Below, in pieces: positions 26,854-36,765 of a DNA stretch of 64,000 nucleotides. Source of the DNA: Mesorhizobium sp. L-2-11. Its GTDB lineage: Bacteria; Pseudomonadota; Alphaproteobacteria; Rhizobiales; Rhizobiaceae. The position numbers and the translations under genes are program-made. The stretch covers positions 6,092,001 through 6,156,000 of the forward strand of contig NZ_AP023257.1 of assembly GCF_016756595.1 (NCBI RefSeq), given 5' to 3'. The notes beneath the pieces are model-generated. The model was not told the DNA's origin, ran no database searches, and was given only the letters and a program-made list of their open reading frames with translations. Positions within the stretch are counted from its first letter, which is position 1; each line of letters starts with the position of its first letter.

Positions 26854-27805
26854 TTGGCCAAAATCGCAGCTTGGGGCCGATTAGGCCATGATCGGAGTGT
26901 CGATAGCGCAGCCAGGTGGCTGCGGAATCATCCCTCCGTCGAGGTCGTCAGCCGAGACCGCTGCCGCCTGTATGCGCAGGCCGTCCGTGAAGGCGCACCG
27001 CAGGCTCACCAGGTGGCCGACCGGTTTCATCTGGTCCAGAATCTTCGTACGGCAATCGAGGAACAGATGAGCCTTAGTGGACGTGCTTCAGGAAGACCCA
27101 TCCTGTCCGAGGACGCTATTGTCGACGCTGCGACACATCGCCGGCGTGCCCGTCTCGCGCATAGTCCTTACGCCAGGAGGGTCTATCCTACCAGATAGGC
27201 GGCGAGCAGCATTGAACCCCACATCACCATGGTGCTTTGAAACGTTCCTTGCCCAATGCTGGAAGTAAGGGAACCGCTGCGGACGGCATCTTTTTCATGA
27301 TGTCACGCAGCGCGGCTACACCGGCAGCTTCTCCAATCTGGAGCGACTGCTGGGAGCTTGGCGGCGGGCCGAAAGAGTGCGCGCCGATGATGTTCCTTCG
27401 ATGGCGATCAGCTCGGGACCCGTTCGAGATCCGGATACCGGCCACGCGATTTCGCCAGTTGTTGCCGCGGCGCTGTACATAAAGCCAAGAGGCCTGCTGA
27501 CGCCTCGACAAGCAAGGAAAGTCGATGCCCTGAAGCAGGGATCTGACGCATTCGCCGAGATGCGACGCCTTGGCAATGCGCTTCAACGGTATCCTTCGGA
27601 GCAGGAGGTCGGAAACACTGGCCCCCTAGATCGACGATGCAATCGACTCCGACATCATTCCGACAACAACGCCATCGAGCTGCCCTGGAGCAACGGACAG
27701 GCCGAAGGTCAGATCAACCGCCTCAAGACCCTCAAGCGCGCAATGTACGGCAGCCCGCGCGACTGGATGAACCTGCCCGGTTCCCGAGTACATCCGCCAC
27801 CGTGA
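26854..27805 (+). pseudogene. ISL3-family transposase remnant
   Basis: Segments of an ISL3-type DDE transposase are spread over several frames: HDRSVDSAARWLRNHPSVEV with VVSRDRCRLYAQAVREGAPQ and HQVADRFHLVQNLRTAIEEQ near the start, then RGLLTPRQARKVDALKQG and LPWSNGQAEGQINRLKTLKR near the end. The N-terminal zinc-binding part is missing and frames break near 27080, 27200 and 27600. It is dead as a transposase. Confidence 0.85.
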
Positions 27806-28360
27806 CGACCGGAAGAAAATTCGAGCTGATCGTAGGCCGCTCGCTGCCTGAAGACGGCGCTCCGCGCTACATCGGTTTCGTCCACGGCTATGATCGCGAG
27901 CTGCAACGGCGCATTCTCGACCATCTCAAGAAGCAGGGCGTCCGGGCCAATCAGGATATTACCTTAATCACCGACGGGGGGAAGAAGTCCGCTCGCTCGC
28001 GGAAATGATCGCACCGGCGCGAGCATGTCCTCGACTGGTTCCATATCACCATGCGCATCACGGTTTTTCGCCAGTTCGTGCAAGGGCTCGACAACCACGA
28101 CGAGCAGACCGGACAGGACCTGCTTGCAACCTTGCGCAGGATCAAATGGCATCTGTGACGAAATCGCCGAGCTGCAGCTCGACGCGGAAAGTCTCGACAC
28201 AGGCTAGCCGAACATGCGCAAGTTCCTGACCCCCAATCGGCGAGTTCCAGGCCTACATCGCCTTCCAACAGTGCCAGCCTGATCAATTACGGCGAGAGCT
28301 ACCGGGCCGGAGATCGCATCAGCCTCTCCGTCGGCAAAGAGCTGTTCTGGTTCATCCCAG
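27802..28360 (+). pseudogene. ISKra4-like transposase remnant
   Basis: A frame from 27802 reads TTGRKFELIVGRSLPEDGAP, IGFVHGYDRELQRRILDHLK and DITLITDGG, and later frames give HVLDWFHITMRITVF and ASLINYGESYRAG. These are typical of ISKra4-family transposases. At least two frame changes and a lost 3' end mark it as a fragment. It ends just before the C48 effector stop codon. Confidence 0.75.
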
Positions 28361-28369
28361 CCATCGAGC

Positions 28370-31300
28370 TCAACGTCCCGCGTCGGAGCGCTCTCTGCTT
28401 CTGGAGGAAGCCATTAGGTCCGCTCGGGCTTGATCGGAGGCTTGGCCGATGGACGTTGTGTTTGCTTCGCTCGGCTGCCGCCCGATGGCGAGGCTTTGCG
28501 AATTGTCAGTCCTCTGCCTTTTCGCCGGTCTCAACGGCGCTGTGTAACGTTCAGTGTTGATGACGACGCCCCCGCTGTTCACGCGGTTGCTCCTGTCCAG
28601 TGTACTCGTCAGCTTGTCCTCGGCCTCGCGCGTCTTGCCCAAGTGCCGTTCCAACGGCGCTGGCGCGACCTGTCTGGCTTGCTGCTCTTGCAAGGCGGCG
28701 TGTTGCACCTGCGACCCGGGTGCTGCCAAAGCTTCGGCAGGGCTTGCGGCAAGCTCGTGCGGCAAGCGCCCCTCTCTCAGTCGGTTTTGCAGCGCCTGCC
28801 GATCGGCGACGAGGTAGTTGAGGTGCAGCGGCAGCTGCTGGTCTGGCCGCTCTTCGTTCGCCAATCGACGAACCAGCTCGCGCGTGCCGTCCACCACGAA
28901 GACGCCGCAGTCAACAGCGTTTTTCTGCTGCGCCATGTCGGGTGTTACCAGGGTCGCGTCCAGTCTTGTAGCGAGCTTTCGTGCAGGCGCGTCGTTGTAT
29001 CGCTGTTCATTTTGCTGGATGGAGTCGTAGTGATAGGCGACCGCTCTTTCCGGATCGCGGCGATCTACGAGGAGCAGCGACCAATGGGTGCCGCGGTCAA
29101 TACCCACCCCATCGTTCACTGGCACGAACAGGAAGTCGGATGGGCCGGCGTTTCGATTATAAATCGACTGCAATGTGCCTCGCGCGTCTTGCTGCTCCAT
29201 GTGGCGCAGCAGATGGGAGACCGACGGATCGACCAGCCGCGTCCGGGCGGCGAGCGCTGGATCGGCCTGCTGCAGCTGCTGCTCGAGGAATTCGTAATCC
29301 CTCTGGATATGTTCGTCGCCCAGCAGTTGGGTGGCCCCGAGCACCGCCCCCCGGGGGAGATTGGACGAGCCTGACGGAAGGGCTTCGATGTGTGCATCGG
29401 AGGAGGTGGTCAGATCGACCAACGGAACCCCGAGATGGGTGTCTGAGAGCCTGGCGGTCGCTGGCAAGGCGGGTCCCGGAGCCCTTGCCGGTACTGCTGC
29501 CGCTCCAGCTTCCCTTATCGCTCCGCGATGGAGGAGCCAAACGTCGTTGCCCTCCTCTGGCCTCCGGGCGGTGTAGCCGTGGCCTTTAATCTCGTAGTTC
29601 CATTCCGGCTTGTCCGCGTCCGGCAAGAGGCCATAATGGTACAAGGAAGAGAGCATCGCCTCTGGGACGCGTTGAGTCCCATGGGAGAAGCCTTTGGGCA
29701 CGGCGAACGAAACATTTATGGAGTCCTCGATCGCAGCCGGGGGCGCCTCGGACCTTGCTGAGGGCGCGGCCCCCGCATGCAGCCTTCCGATGTGTTCGGA
29801 CCCTGTCCCTTGAACCGGTACCCCTTGCAATGGCAATTCACCCAATTGCCGCATGGGGGGCTGCATCGGCATGCGGCCGCCTGAATTGCCGATTTCGCTC
29901 GGCTGCTGCTGAATGGCGGCGGCTTGCGGCGTATTCAGGGCCCTCTGCCTCTCCGCCGGCCGCAACGGCGCCGTCGAATGTTCATTGTTGATGATGAACC
30001 GCTCGGGTGGCAGGAGGTTGCCCTGGTCAAGCGCATCCGGCCAGGGCCGGATCTGCTGTTGGCTGGCAGCCAAGACTGGCGGGGCGGCGGCCTCAACTCC
30101 GGCGTGCCCAGAGCCGGCCGCTGCCAAAGCGTCCGCCACGATCCTGTCTGACGCAGGCTTCGCATCGCGAACCCGTTCAAGCGCCCAGCGGAGATAATGG
30201 TTGCCTGGAAACAACACCTCGGCGAATTCGATCCGCGAATCATGATCCAGCCCAGAGATCGTCCGGCCCCGCCTGTCAAGCGCCTCAGAAAATCTGCGAA
30301 GACTATGACCATAGACAACACGGGTGCTTGGGGCCAAGCTGCTGTCACTGGTCACTTGTTCCAAGACATGCGCATCTGCCTTTGAAGGCACCGTCACTGG
30401 CCACCGGCCAGTCGCTGAATAGCCCGGCTCATGATACGCACGCAGGACGTTCAACGCCGGCCTTATATCCCTTATGTCAGTGTCTTTCGGAAAGAAGGTA
30501 TTGAGGTGATCGACCAGGGATTGGTGATTTTTTAGATCAGTCGCTTGGCCACGAGCACCGAGATCATTCGCCAATCGGCGAAGCGCATTCGAGTATATTC
30601 GGAGCGTCGGCGCCCTATGGTGTTGCTGAGCCTCAGCATGGGCGATCGCCTTATCAATCACGTCCCGGTGTTCGTCGGACAAGTGGGGATAGCGGTTAGC
30701 CGGGGCACCAACAGTCGCTGAATAGCCCGGCTCATGATAGGCACGCAGGACGTTCAACGCCCTCTTCATATCATCGTTTTTCGGAAAGAAAGCATCGAGG
30801 TGATCGACCAGGGATTGGTGATTTTTTAGATCAGTCGCTTGGCCACGAGCGCCGAGATCATTTGCCAATCGGCGAAGTGCATACCTGTATTTTAGGACCG
30901 TGCTCTCGCTATATTTTTGCTGAGCCGCGGCGTGGGCGATCGCCTTATCGATAAGGTCGCGGTGTTCGTCGGACAAATGGCGATAGCCGGTGGCACGGGC
31001 GCCACTCGCGACAGGTTCGGCTCGGCGCGGCTCGGCCACGTGCTGCTCAAAACCCGCTTGCCGCGCTTGGCCAGCATCCGGCAAGGGGCCAGGGCGGTCC
31101 AAGAAAGAGAGCATCGCGTCTGGGACGCGTTGAGTCCCATGGGAGAAGCCTTTGGGGACGGCGAATGAGACGTTTATGGAGTTCTCGATGGCAGCGGGGG
31201 GTGCCTCAGCCCTTGCGGAGGGCGCGGCCTCCGCATGCAGCCTTCCGATGTGTTCGGACCCTGTCCGTTGAACCGGTACCCCTTCCAATGGCAATTCACC

Positions 31301-33616
31301 CAACTGCTGCGTGGGGGGCTGCATCGGCACGCGGCCGCCTGAATTGCCGATTTCGCTCAGCGGCTGCTGAATGGCGGCGGCTTGCGGCGTATTCAGGGCC
31401 CTCTGCCTCTCCGCTGGCCGCAACAGCGCTGTGTCATGTTCATTGTTGATGATCACCCGCTCGGGTGGCAGGTGGTTGCCTTGGTCAAACGCATCCGGCC
31501 AGGGCCGGATCTGCTGTTGGCTGGCAGCCAAGACTGGCGGGGCGGCGGCCTCAACTCCGGCGTGCCCAGAGCTTGCGAAAGCGTCCGACACGCTTCTGTT
31601 AGGATCCTCCGGTCCAGCGGGCATCCCTGGGTTGCCGAACAAAGACGAGGCGGCTTGATCACCCTGCCGCTGCTGAAGCACTTCGCGGAACCCCTGTTCC
31701 AGTCGCAGAAGCTCCTCTGGATTGGTTGGCGGCTTGTCAGCTCGATTATCGAACAGCGGCCGCAAGGCCTCGGGAACCTCCGCATTGTGAACCCGCTGCA
31801 GCGCGAAGCGGAGTTTCTTGTTGCCTGGAAACAACGCCTCGGCGAGTTCGGTCCGCGAATTGTGATCCAGCCCAGAGATCGTCTGGCCCCGACTCTCGAG
31901 CTCCTCAGAAAATCTGCGAAGAAGACGACCATAGACGACACGGGTGCTTAAGGCCAACCCGCTGTCACTGCTTAATTTTTCCAGGATACGCGCATCTGCC
32001 TTTGACGGCACCGCCGCTGGCCACCAGCCAGTCGCTGCATTGCCCGGATCATGATACGCACGTAGGACGTTCAACGCCGTTTTAATGTTCTGGTCATTCG
32101 GAAAGAAAGTATCGAGGTGATCGACCAGGGATTGGTGATTTTTTAGATCAGTCGCTTGGCCACGAGCGCCGAGATCATTCGCCAATCGGCGAAGCGCATT
32201 CGAGTATATTCGCAGCGTGTCCGCGCTCTGGTTTTGCTGAGCCGCAGCGCGGTCGATCGCCTTGTCAATAACGTCCCGGTGTTCGGCGGACAGATGGGGA
32301 TAGCTGGCAGCAGGGCCGCCAGCAGTCGCTGAATAGCCCGGCTCATGATACGCACGCAGGGCCTTCAAAGCGCTCTTCATATCAACGTCTTTCGGAAAGA
32401 AAGCACCGACGTGATCGACCAGGGATTTGTGATTTCTTAGATCGATTGCTTGGCCACGAGCGCTGAGATCATTCGCCAACCGGCTAAGTGCAAACGTGTA
32501 TTTTCGGGCCGTGGTCTCGCTATATTTTTCCTGGGAGTGGGCGATCGCTCTATCAATAAGGTCCCGGTGTTCGTCGGACAGATGGTGATAGCGGGAAGCA
32601 CGGGCGCCACTCGCAACCGGGTCGGCTCGGCGCGGCTCGGCCACGTGCTGCTCAAAGCCCGCTTGCCGCGCTTGGCCAGCATCCGGCAAGGGGCCAGGGC
32701 GGTCCAAGAAAGGGAGCATCGCGTCTGGGACGCGTTGAGTCCCATGGGAAAAGTCTTTGGGGACGGCGAACGAAACGTTTATGGAGTCCTCGATCGCAGC
32801 CGGGGGCGCCTCGGACCTTGCTGAGGGCGCGGCCACCGCATGCAGCCTTCCGATGTGTTCGGACCCTGTCCCTTGAACCGGTACCCCTTGCAATGGCAAT
32901 TCACCCAACTGCTGCGTGGGGGGCTGTATCGGCACGCGGCCGCCTGAATTGCCGATTTCGCTCAGCTGCTGCTGAATGGCGACGGCTTGCGGCCTATCCA
33001 CGGCCCTCTGCCTCTTCGCTGGCCGCAACGGCGCCGTCGAATGTTCATTGTTGATGATGCCCCCCTGGGGTGGCAGGTGGTTGCCCTGGTCAAGCGCATC
33101 CGGCGAGGGCCGGATCTGCTGTTGGCTGGCAGCCAAGACTGGCGGGGCGGCGGCCTCAACTCCGGCGTGCCCAGAGCCGGCCGCTGCGAAAGCGTCCGTC
33201 ACGATGCTGTTGTGGTCACCCGGTCCAGCGGGCATCCCTGGGTCGCTGAAAAAAGACGAGACGGCTTGATCATCCTGCCGTCGCTGAAGCACTTCGCGGA
33301 ACCCCTGTTCCAGTCGCAGAAGCTCCTCTGGATTGGCTGGCGGCTCGTCAGCTCGATCATCGAACAGCGGCCGGAGCGCCTCGGCCACTTGATCATCCTG
33401 CCGTCGCTGAAGCACTTCGCGGAACCCCTGTTCCAGTCGCAGAAGCTCCTCTGGATTGGTTGGCGACTCGTCAGCTTGATCGAACAGCCTCCGGGCCTCG
33501 GCAAGGTGCTGCTCAAAGCCCACTTGCCGGGCCTGGACCGCTTGCCCCTCTTCCAAGCCGGCGTCCTGCACCTGCGGCAAAGCTGTTACACGGGATGTAA
33601 TTTTTCGCTGGTCCAC
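28370..33616 (-). CDS. 1748-aa NopD-like T3SS effector with C48 SUMO/ubiquitin-like protease domain and internal duplications
   Basis: The C-terminal domain (about 1425-1620) is a C48/Ulp1-type cysteine protease with His1511 in GTHWSLLLVD, Asp1531 in YHYDS, Gln1563/1564 and Cys1570 in DCGVFVVDG, so it should cut SUMO or ubiquitin-like proteins in plant cells. NLS-like LRPAKRQR occurs at about 197 and 1695. Most of the rest is a tandem duplication of about 535 residues plus a partial third copy. Each full unit holds three helical modules of about 90 residues (for example TLRIYSNALRRLANDLGARG and LKNHQSLVDHL). Rhizobial relatives are NopD-type effectors, including as recalled an M. loti protein. 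A tts box lies about 300 bp upstream. The only intact C48 gene here. Confidence 0.9.
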   Translation of the reverse strand: MDQRKITSRVTALPQVQDAGLEEGQAVQARQVGFEQHLAEARRLFDQADESPTNPEELLRLEQGFREVLQRRQDDQVAEALRPLFDDRADEPPANPEELLRLEQGFREVLQRRQDDQAVSSFFSDPGMPAGPGDHNSIVTDAFAAAGSGHAGVEAAAPPVLAASQQQIRPSPDALDQGNHLPPQGGIINNEHSTAPLRPAKRQRAVDRPQAVAIQQQLSEIGNSGGRVPIQPPTQQLGELPLQGVPVQGTGSEHIGRLHAVAAPSARSEAPPAAIEDSINVSFAVPKDFSHGTQRVPDAMLPFLDRPGPLPDAGQARQAGFEQHVAEPRRADPVASGARASRYHHLSDEHRDLIDRAIAHSQEKYSETTARKYTFALSRLANDLSARGQAIDLRNHKSLVDHVGAFFPKDVDMKSALKALRAYHEPGYSATAGGPAASYPHLSAEHRDVIDKAIDRAAAQQNQSADTLRIYSNALRRLANDLGARGQATDLKNHQSLVDHLDTFFPNDQNIKTALNVLRAYHDPGNAATGWWPAAVPSKADARILEKLSSDSGLALSTRVVYGRLLRRFSEELESRGQTISGLDHNSRTELAEALFPGNKKLRFALQRVHNAEVPEALRPLFDNRADKPPTNPEELLRLEQGFREVLQQRQGDQAASSLFGNPGMPAGPEDPNRSVSDAFASSGHAGVEAAAPPVLAASQQQIRPWPDAFDQGNHLPPERVIINNEHDTALLRPAERQRALNTPQAAAIQQPLSEIGNSGGRVPMQPPTQQLGELPLEGVPVQRTGSEHIGRLHAEAAPSARAEAPPAAIENSINVSFAVPKGFSHGTQRVPDAMLSFLDRPGPLPDAGQARQAGFEQHVAEPRRAEPVASGARATGYRHLSDEHRDLIDKAIAHAAAQQKYSESTVLKYRYALRRLANDLGARGQATDLKNHQSLVDHLDAFFPKNDDMKRALNVLRAYHEPGYSATVGAPANRYPHLSDEHRDVIDKAIAHAEAQQHHRAPTLRIYSNALRRLANDLGARGQATDLKNHQSLVDHLNTFFPKDTDIRDIRPALNVLRAYHEPGYSATGRWPVTVPSKADAHVLEQVTSDSSLAPSTRVVYGHSLRRFSEALDRRGRTISGLDHDSRIEFAEVLFPGNHYLRWALERVRDAKPASDRIVADALAAAGSGHAGVEAAAPPVLAASQQQIRPWPDALDQGNLLPPERFIINNEHSTAPLRPAERQRALNTPQAAAIQQQPSEIGNSGGRMPMQPPMRQLGELPLQGVPVQGTGSEHIGRLHAGAAPSARSEAPPAAIEDSINVSFAVPKGFSHGTQRVPEAMLSSLYHYGLLPDADKPEWNYEIKGHGYTARRPEEGNDVWLLHRGAIREAGAAAVPARAPGPALPATARLSDTHLGVPLVDLTTSSDAHIEALPSGSSNLPRGAVLGATQLLGDEHIQRDYEFLEQQLQQADPALAARTRLVDPSVSHLLRHMEQQDARGTLQSIYNRNAGPSDFLFVPVNDGVGIDRGTHWSLLLVDRRDPERAVAYHYDSIQQNEQRYNDAPARKLATRLDATLVTPDMAQQKNAVDCGVFVVDGTRELVRRLANEERPDQQLPLHLNYLVADRQALQNRLREGRLPHELAASPAEALAAPGSQVQHAALQEQQARQVAPAPLERHLGKTREAEDKLTSTLDRSNRVNSGGVVINTERYTAPLRPAKRQRTDNSQSLAIGRQPSEANTTSIGQASDQARADLMASSRSRERSDAGR
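30163..33382 (-). repeat. Tandem duplication of about 1.6 kb inside the C48 effector gene
   Basis: Unit 1 (about 33382-31781, residues 79-613) and unit 2 (about 31780-30163, residues 614-1152) align along their whole length, both starting with EALRPLFD and ending with an FPGN-type module. A partial third copy of the linker and AAAPPVLAASQQQIRP region follows at about 30130-29629. Divergence between units is modest, so the duplication is not very recent. Confidence 0.9.
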
Positions 33617-33910
33617 ACTAGCCTCGCATCAAACTGTATCGTCAAAGTCCTGCGCCAATCCGCGCAGCGGCTCATCGAGTCGAGATTCTGCGGAGAATCC
33701 CTCCTCTGCTTCCGTCAAGGGTGCCGGCTCCGGGAGGGCGCCTGTCTGCCTTGCGACTCTTCCGTGTCATATGTGGCATGTCGAGTCGATCCGGAGGATT
33801 TGGAGATGCAAATTCCCATAGCCGTTCACCTGTAGTGGAGTTTCTGATCGCCAAGGGACGGGATACGCGAGACGGGCGCTTAACCTTCAGTGTCATCTGG
33901 ATGACCCATG

Positions 33911-33943
33911 CTAGGCGGGTTGGCTTACGACAAGCTGACGGGC
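33911..33943 (-). promoter_or_regulatory. tts box for the C48 effector
   Basis: Read leftward, CCGTCAGCTTGTCGTAAGCC then AACCCGCCTAG, an excellent match to the tts-box consensus. It lies about 300 bp upstream of the effector start with no other gene between, so TtsI should control this effector. Confidence 0.88.
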
Positions 33944-33989
33944 ACCGTAACGTTAACCGGGCATCGATCAAAATGTGGGATCTGGCGGC

Positions 33990-34660
33990 ATGACCAGATT
34001 TTCCCGTGATTATCGTCGCCACCGATTTCCGGCGCAGGTGATTGCCCGTGCCGTTTGGCTCTATTTCCGGTTTCCGCTTAGCCTGCGGATGGTCGAGGAT
34101 ATGCCGGCAGCTCGTGGCGTCATCGTCTCTCGCCAGAGACCGTGCGACTTTGGGCTGAAAAATTTGGCAGACACTTTGCCAAATGATATCCGGAAGTGAT
34201 CGGCCGGCAAGCTCGGCGACACATGGCATCTCGATGAAGTTGCCATCACCATCGGTGGAAAGAAACACTGGCTTTGGCGCGCCGTTGATCAGGACGGGTT
34301 TGTTCTCGACGTGTCGGTGCAAAGCCGTCGCAATGTCAAGGCGGCAAAGCGCTTGATGCGAAAGCTTCTGAAGGCCAAGGCCGTTCGCCGCGTGTGATGA
34401 TCACCGACAAGCTTCGATCCTACGGTGCGGCGAAGCGGGAGATCATGCCAAGCGTCGAGCATCGCTCGCACAGGGCCCGAACAATCGGGCGGAGAACTCT
34501 CATCAACCCGGCCCGCGGCGGGAGAGGATCATGAAGCGCTTCAAGTCAGCGCGACATCTTCAGCCTTTCGTTTCCGTACACGACCCGATCGCCAACCTGT
34601 TTAACGTTCCCCGCCACGATTGTCGCTTTTACTTCCCGATTTCAAACGTCGAAATGTCAT
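33990..34660 (+). pseudogene. IS6-family transposase remnant
   Basis: Consecutive frames give FPAQVIARAVWLYFRFPLSL, LGDTWHLDEVAITIGGKKHW and VDQDGFVLDVSVQSRRN, then ITDKLRSYGAAKREIMP and RIMKRFKSARHLQPFVSVHD. These are typical of IS6-family (IS26-like) DDE transposases. At least three frame changes separate the pieces. It sits just upstream of the C48 effector tts box, facing away. Confidence 0.88.
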
Positions 34661-34786
34661 GTGTTGTTTAGGTTTAGACGCTACGAAGGGCACGATTCTT
34701 CGCTAACGATTTCACTGCTGCTCAATTTTGCCAAACCTATTGCACAACCGAAAACCGGCTACCGCCGCGTCATACTCCGATGAAGC

Positions 34787-35197
34787 ATGGTTGGCCGCAC
34801 GCAACTGCGTAACGGCAGCCGGTTCCTGTACGAGTACGACCTCAACTTCCCTTGGGAGCACGAGGTCCGGCTAGAGCAGCGCCGGCCTGTCAAACCCGGA
34901 GCTCACTATCCGGCGTGTACGGGCGGCGACGGCAACTGTCCGCCTGAGGATTGTGGTGGACCGGAAGCCTGGATGTGGCAGAGGGACGAGGCGCTCGGGC
35001 CTGACCTCCATGAGGATCTCGCCACAGCATTGCAATTCATCACGGAAATCGGCGACACCCGGTCCCTTGCGGTCCTCGATGATCCGGACCGCGCTTGGGA
35101 ATTACAGGAATTGCTGTTTCGGATCAAAGGCCGAGCTACACTTGTATGGGGCGATGATTGTCAAGCCAGCTCCTACTTCATTTCGACCATCTCCTAG
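34787..35197 (+). pseudogene. Fragment of a pRiA4b ORF3-like protein
   Basis: A 136-aa frame with FPWEHEVRLEQRRPVKPGAH and CPPEDCGGPEAW, the core of the plasmid pRiA4b ORF3-like family, common in mobile DNA of Alphaproteobacteria and of unknown function. The family's N-terminal part is missing and the C-terminus runs into unrelated sequence, so this is probably a remnant. Confidence 0.65.
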
Positions 35198-35206
35198 TTC
35201 GGCCGA

Positions 35207-35917
35207 TTGGCGACCATCTCCTCGTCCCGACCTATTTCGCTCTGGCTGCCGCGCGCAGTGACGGTCAAGGCTGGGGCCGCAGGCCCGATCGCGCAGCTAC
35301 CGGGATTGACCACCGGCTACGGCCCCAGCCACCAGGCGACGGAAGACATCGCGATTTTCCGCGGCATGCCGAACCTGACGATCATCGATCCATGCGACGC
35401 GCTCGACATCGAACAGGCCACGGAGGCGATCGCGGACTACAAGGGGCCGGTCTACATGCGGCTGTTGCGGGGCAAGGTCCCCGTCGTGCTCGACGAATAT
35501 GATTACACATTCCAGATCGGCAAGGCGCGGCTGCTGCGCGACGGTGCGGATGTGCTGTTCATTTCCAGCGGGCTGATGACCATGCGCGTGCTGGAGGCCG
35601 CGAAGGCGCTTGAAGCGAACCGCATCGACTGCGCGGTGCTGCACGTGCCGACCATCAAGCCGCTCGATACGGACGCAATCCTTGCCGCCGCGCGCCGGGC
35701 TGGACGGATGGTGGTCGTTGCGGAGAACCACACGATGATCGGCGGGTTGGGCGAAGGTGTCGCTGGCCTGCTGATGCGCGAGGGCGTGACCCCTGTCTTC
35801 CGCCAGATCGCACTGCCCGACGAATTTCTCGACGCCGGCGCGCTACCGACACTTCACGACCGCTACGGGATCTCAACATCAGAGATCGTGCACCGCGTAC
35901 GCAAGTGGGTGAAATAG
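35207..35917 (+). pseudogene. 3' part of a transketolase-like gene
   Basis: From about 35260 the frame shows the pyrimidine-binding and C-terminal domains of a transketolase small subunit: GLTTGYGPSHQATEDIAIFR, LTIIDPCDALDIEQATEAI, KARLLRDGADVLFISSG, VVAENHTMIGGLGEGVA. The first part of the enzyme is missing and the frame upstream is unrelated. Similar transketolase genes (y4mN/y4mO type) occur on rhizobial symbiotic replicons. A truncated protein is unlikely to be active. Confidence 0.75.
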
Positions 35918-36765
35918 ATACGAGGTCCTGACGCGTAACCAGGCTTGGGGTCTGACCCTATGGTGCCAATGTGCCCCTGAAACGCGGTTTCTAGCGTGAA
36001 GGCGATCCGCGGCATGGTCAGCGCCGGGAATGCTCCCTGACGCGTCGCTCCTGCGACGCTTTCTCCGGCAAGCGATCGCGCGTCAGCCAGGCGAGCATGG
36101 CTCGTGAAGCAACGCTCCCCTCGCGCATCCCGGTCTTGTACTCCCTTCGCATGTTCTTGGCGAGCTCGACCAATCGCAAGACAGCACGCTATGGACGGGG
36201 CCGCCCCCGCTGTAGTTCGGCGATGACAGATCGACCAAAACGTCGAGCGCGCAGGGCAGCCGAGGCAGCACTGAAGTTCCACACTGCCCTTTATGCGACT
36301 TTCTAAGCACATAACGCGAACATCGAGCCCGAAAGCACCGTCTTTGCTCTCTGCCCCAGAAGTCATTCGCGTATCGAAGGATCAGTATTGCGGCACTGTC
36401 GGGCCATGTGGAAGTCGGCTTTCGGCTCAGCAGCAAGAAGCCGCCATTCGTCTGACGACCCTATCGGAGTCATCACCCATTTGCGATTCCCCACCAGACT
36501 TTCGATGCCAGAACATGACAGGCCACATCGCGGAAGAAGTCGACTAATGGGCTAAGCGCGGCGGGTACCGTTGACCCTACGATTATTCTGATTTAGAACA
36601 AATAAAGAACATCACTGATAGGACTTGACGCGCCAATTGGCTGGAGAGCCAATGATGGTTTGTGCTTGATCATTGTTAGCGTGGTTTTTCCAGCAACAAG
36701 GTTCTGCCAATTGACGAATCGTAGCACCGAGCCGATACCGGAGCGAAGACGGGGGGCGACGGACA
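35918..36765. other. 850-bp stretch without a recognised gene, upstream of the dGTPase
   Basis: Overlapping short frames on both strands lack known domains. The 36540-36765 part is more AT-rich than its surroundings and probably holds the promoter of the dGTPase operon. This gap marks the border between symbiosis-island debris and the defence-like region. Confidence 0.4.

Noticed and set aside
28605..28632. tts-box-like TCGTCAGCTTGTC on the plus strand
   Set aside because: It lies inside the coding region of the C48 effector, points toward no gene, and lacks the second half-site.
28430..29374. Plus-strand open frame (314 aa)
   Set aside because: Antisense to the C48 protease domain, whose catalytic motifs are clear on the minus strand.
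33460..33490. Second tts-like string TCGTCAGCTTGATCG
   Set aside because: Part of the repeated coding sequence near the effector's N-terminus, in the wrong direction and without the AAGCT half-site.
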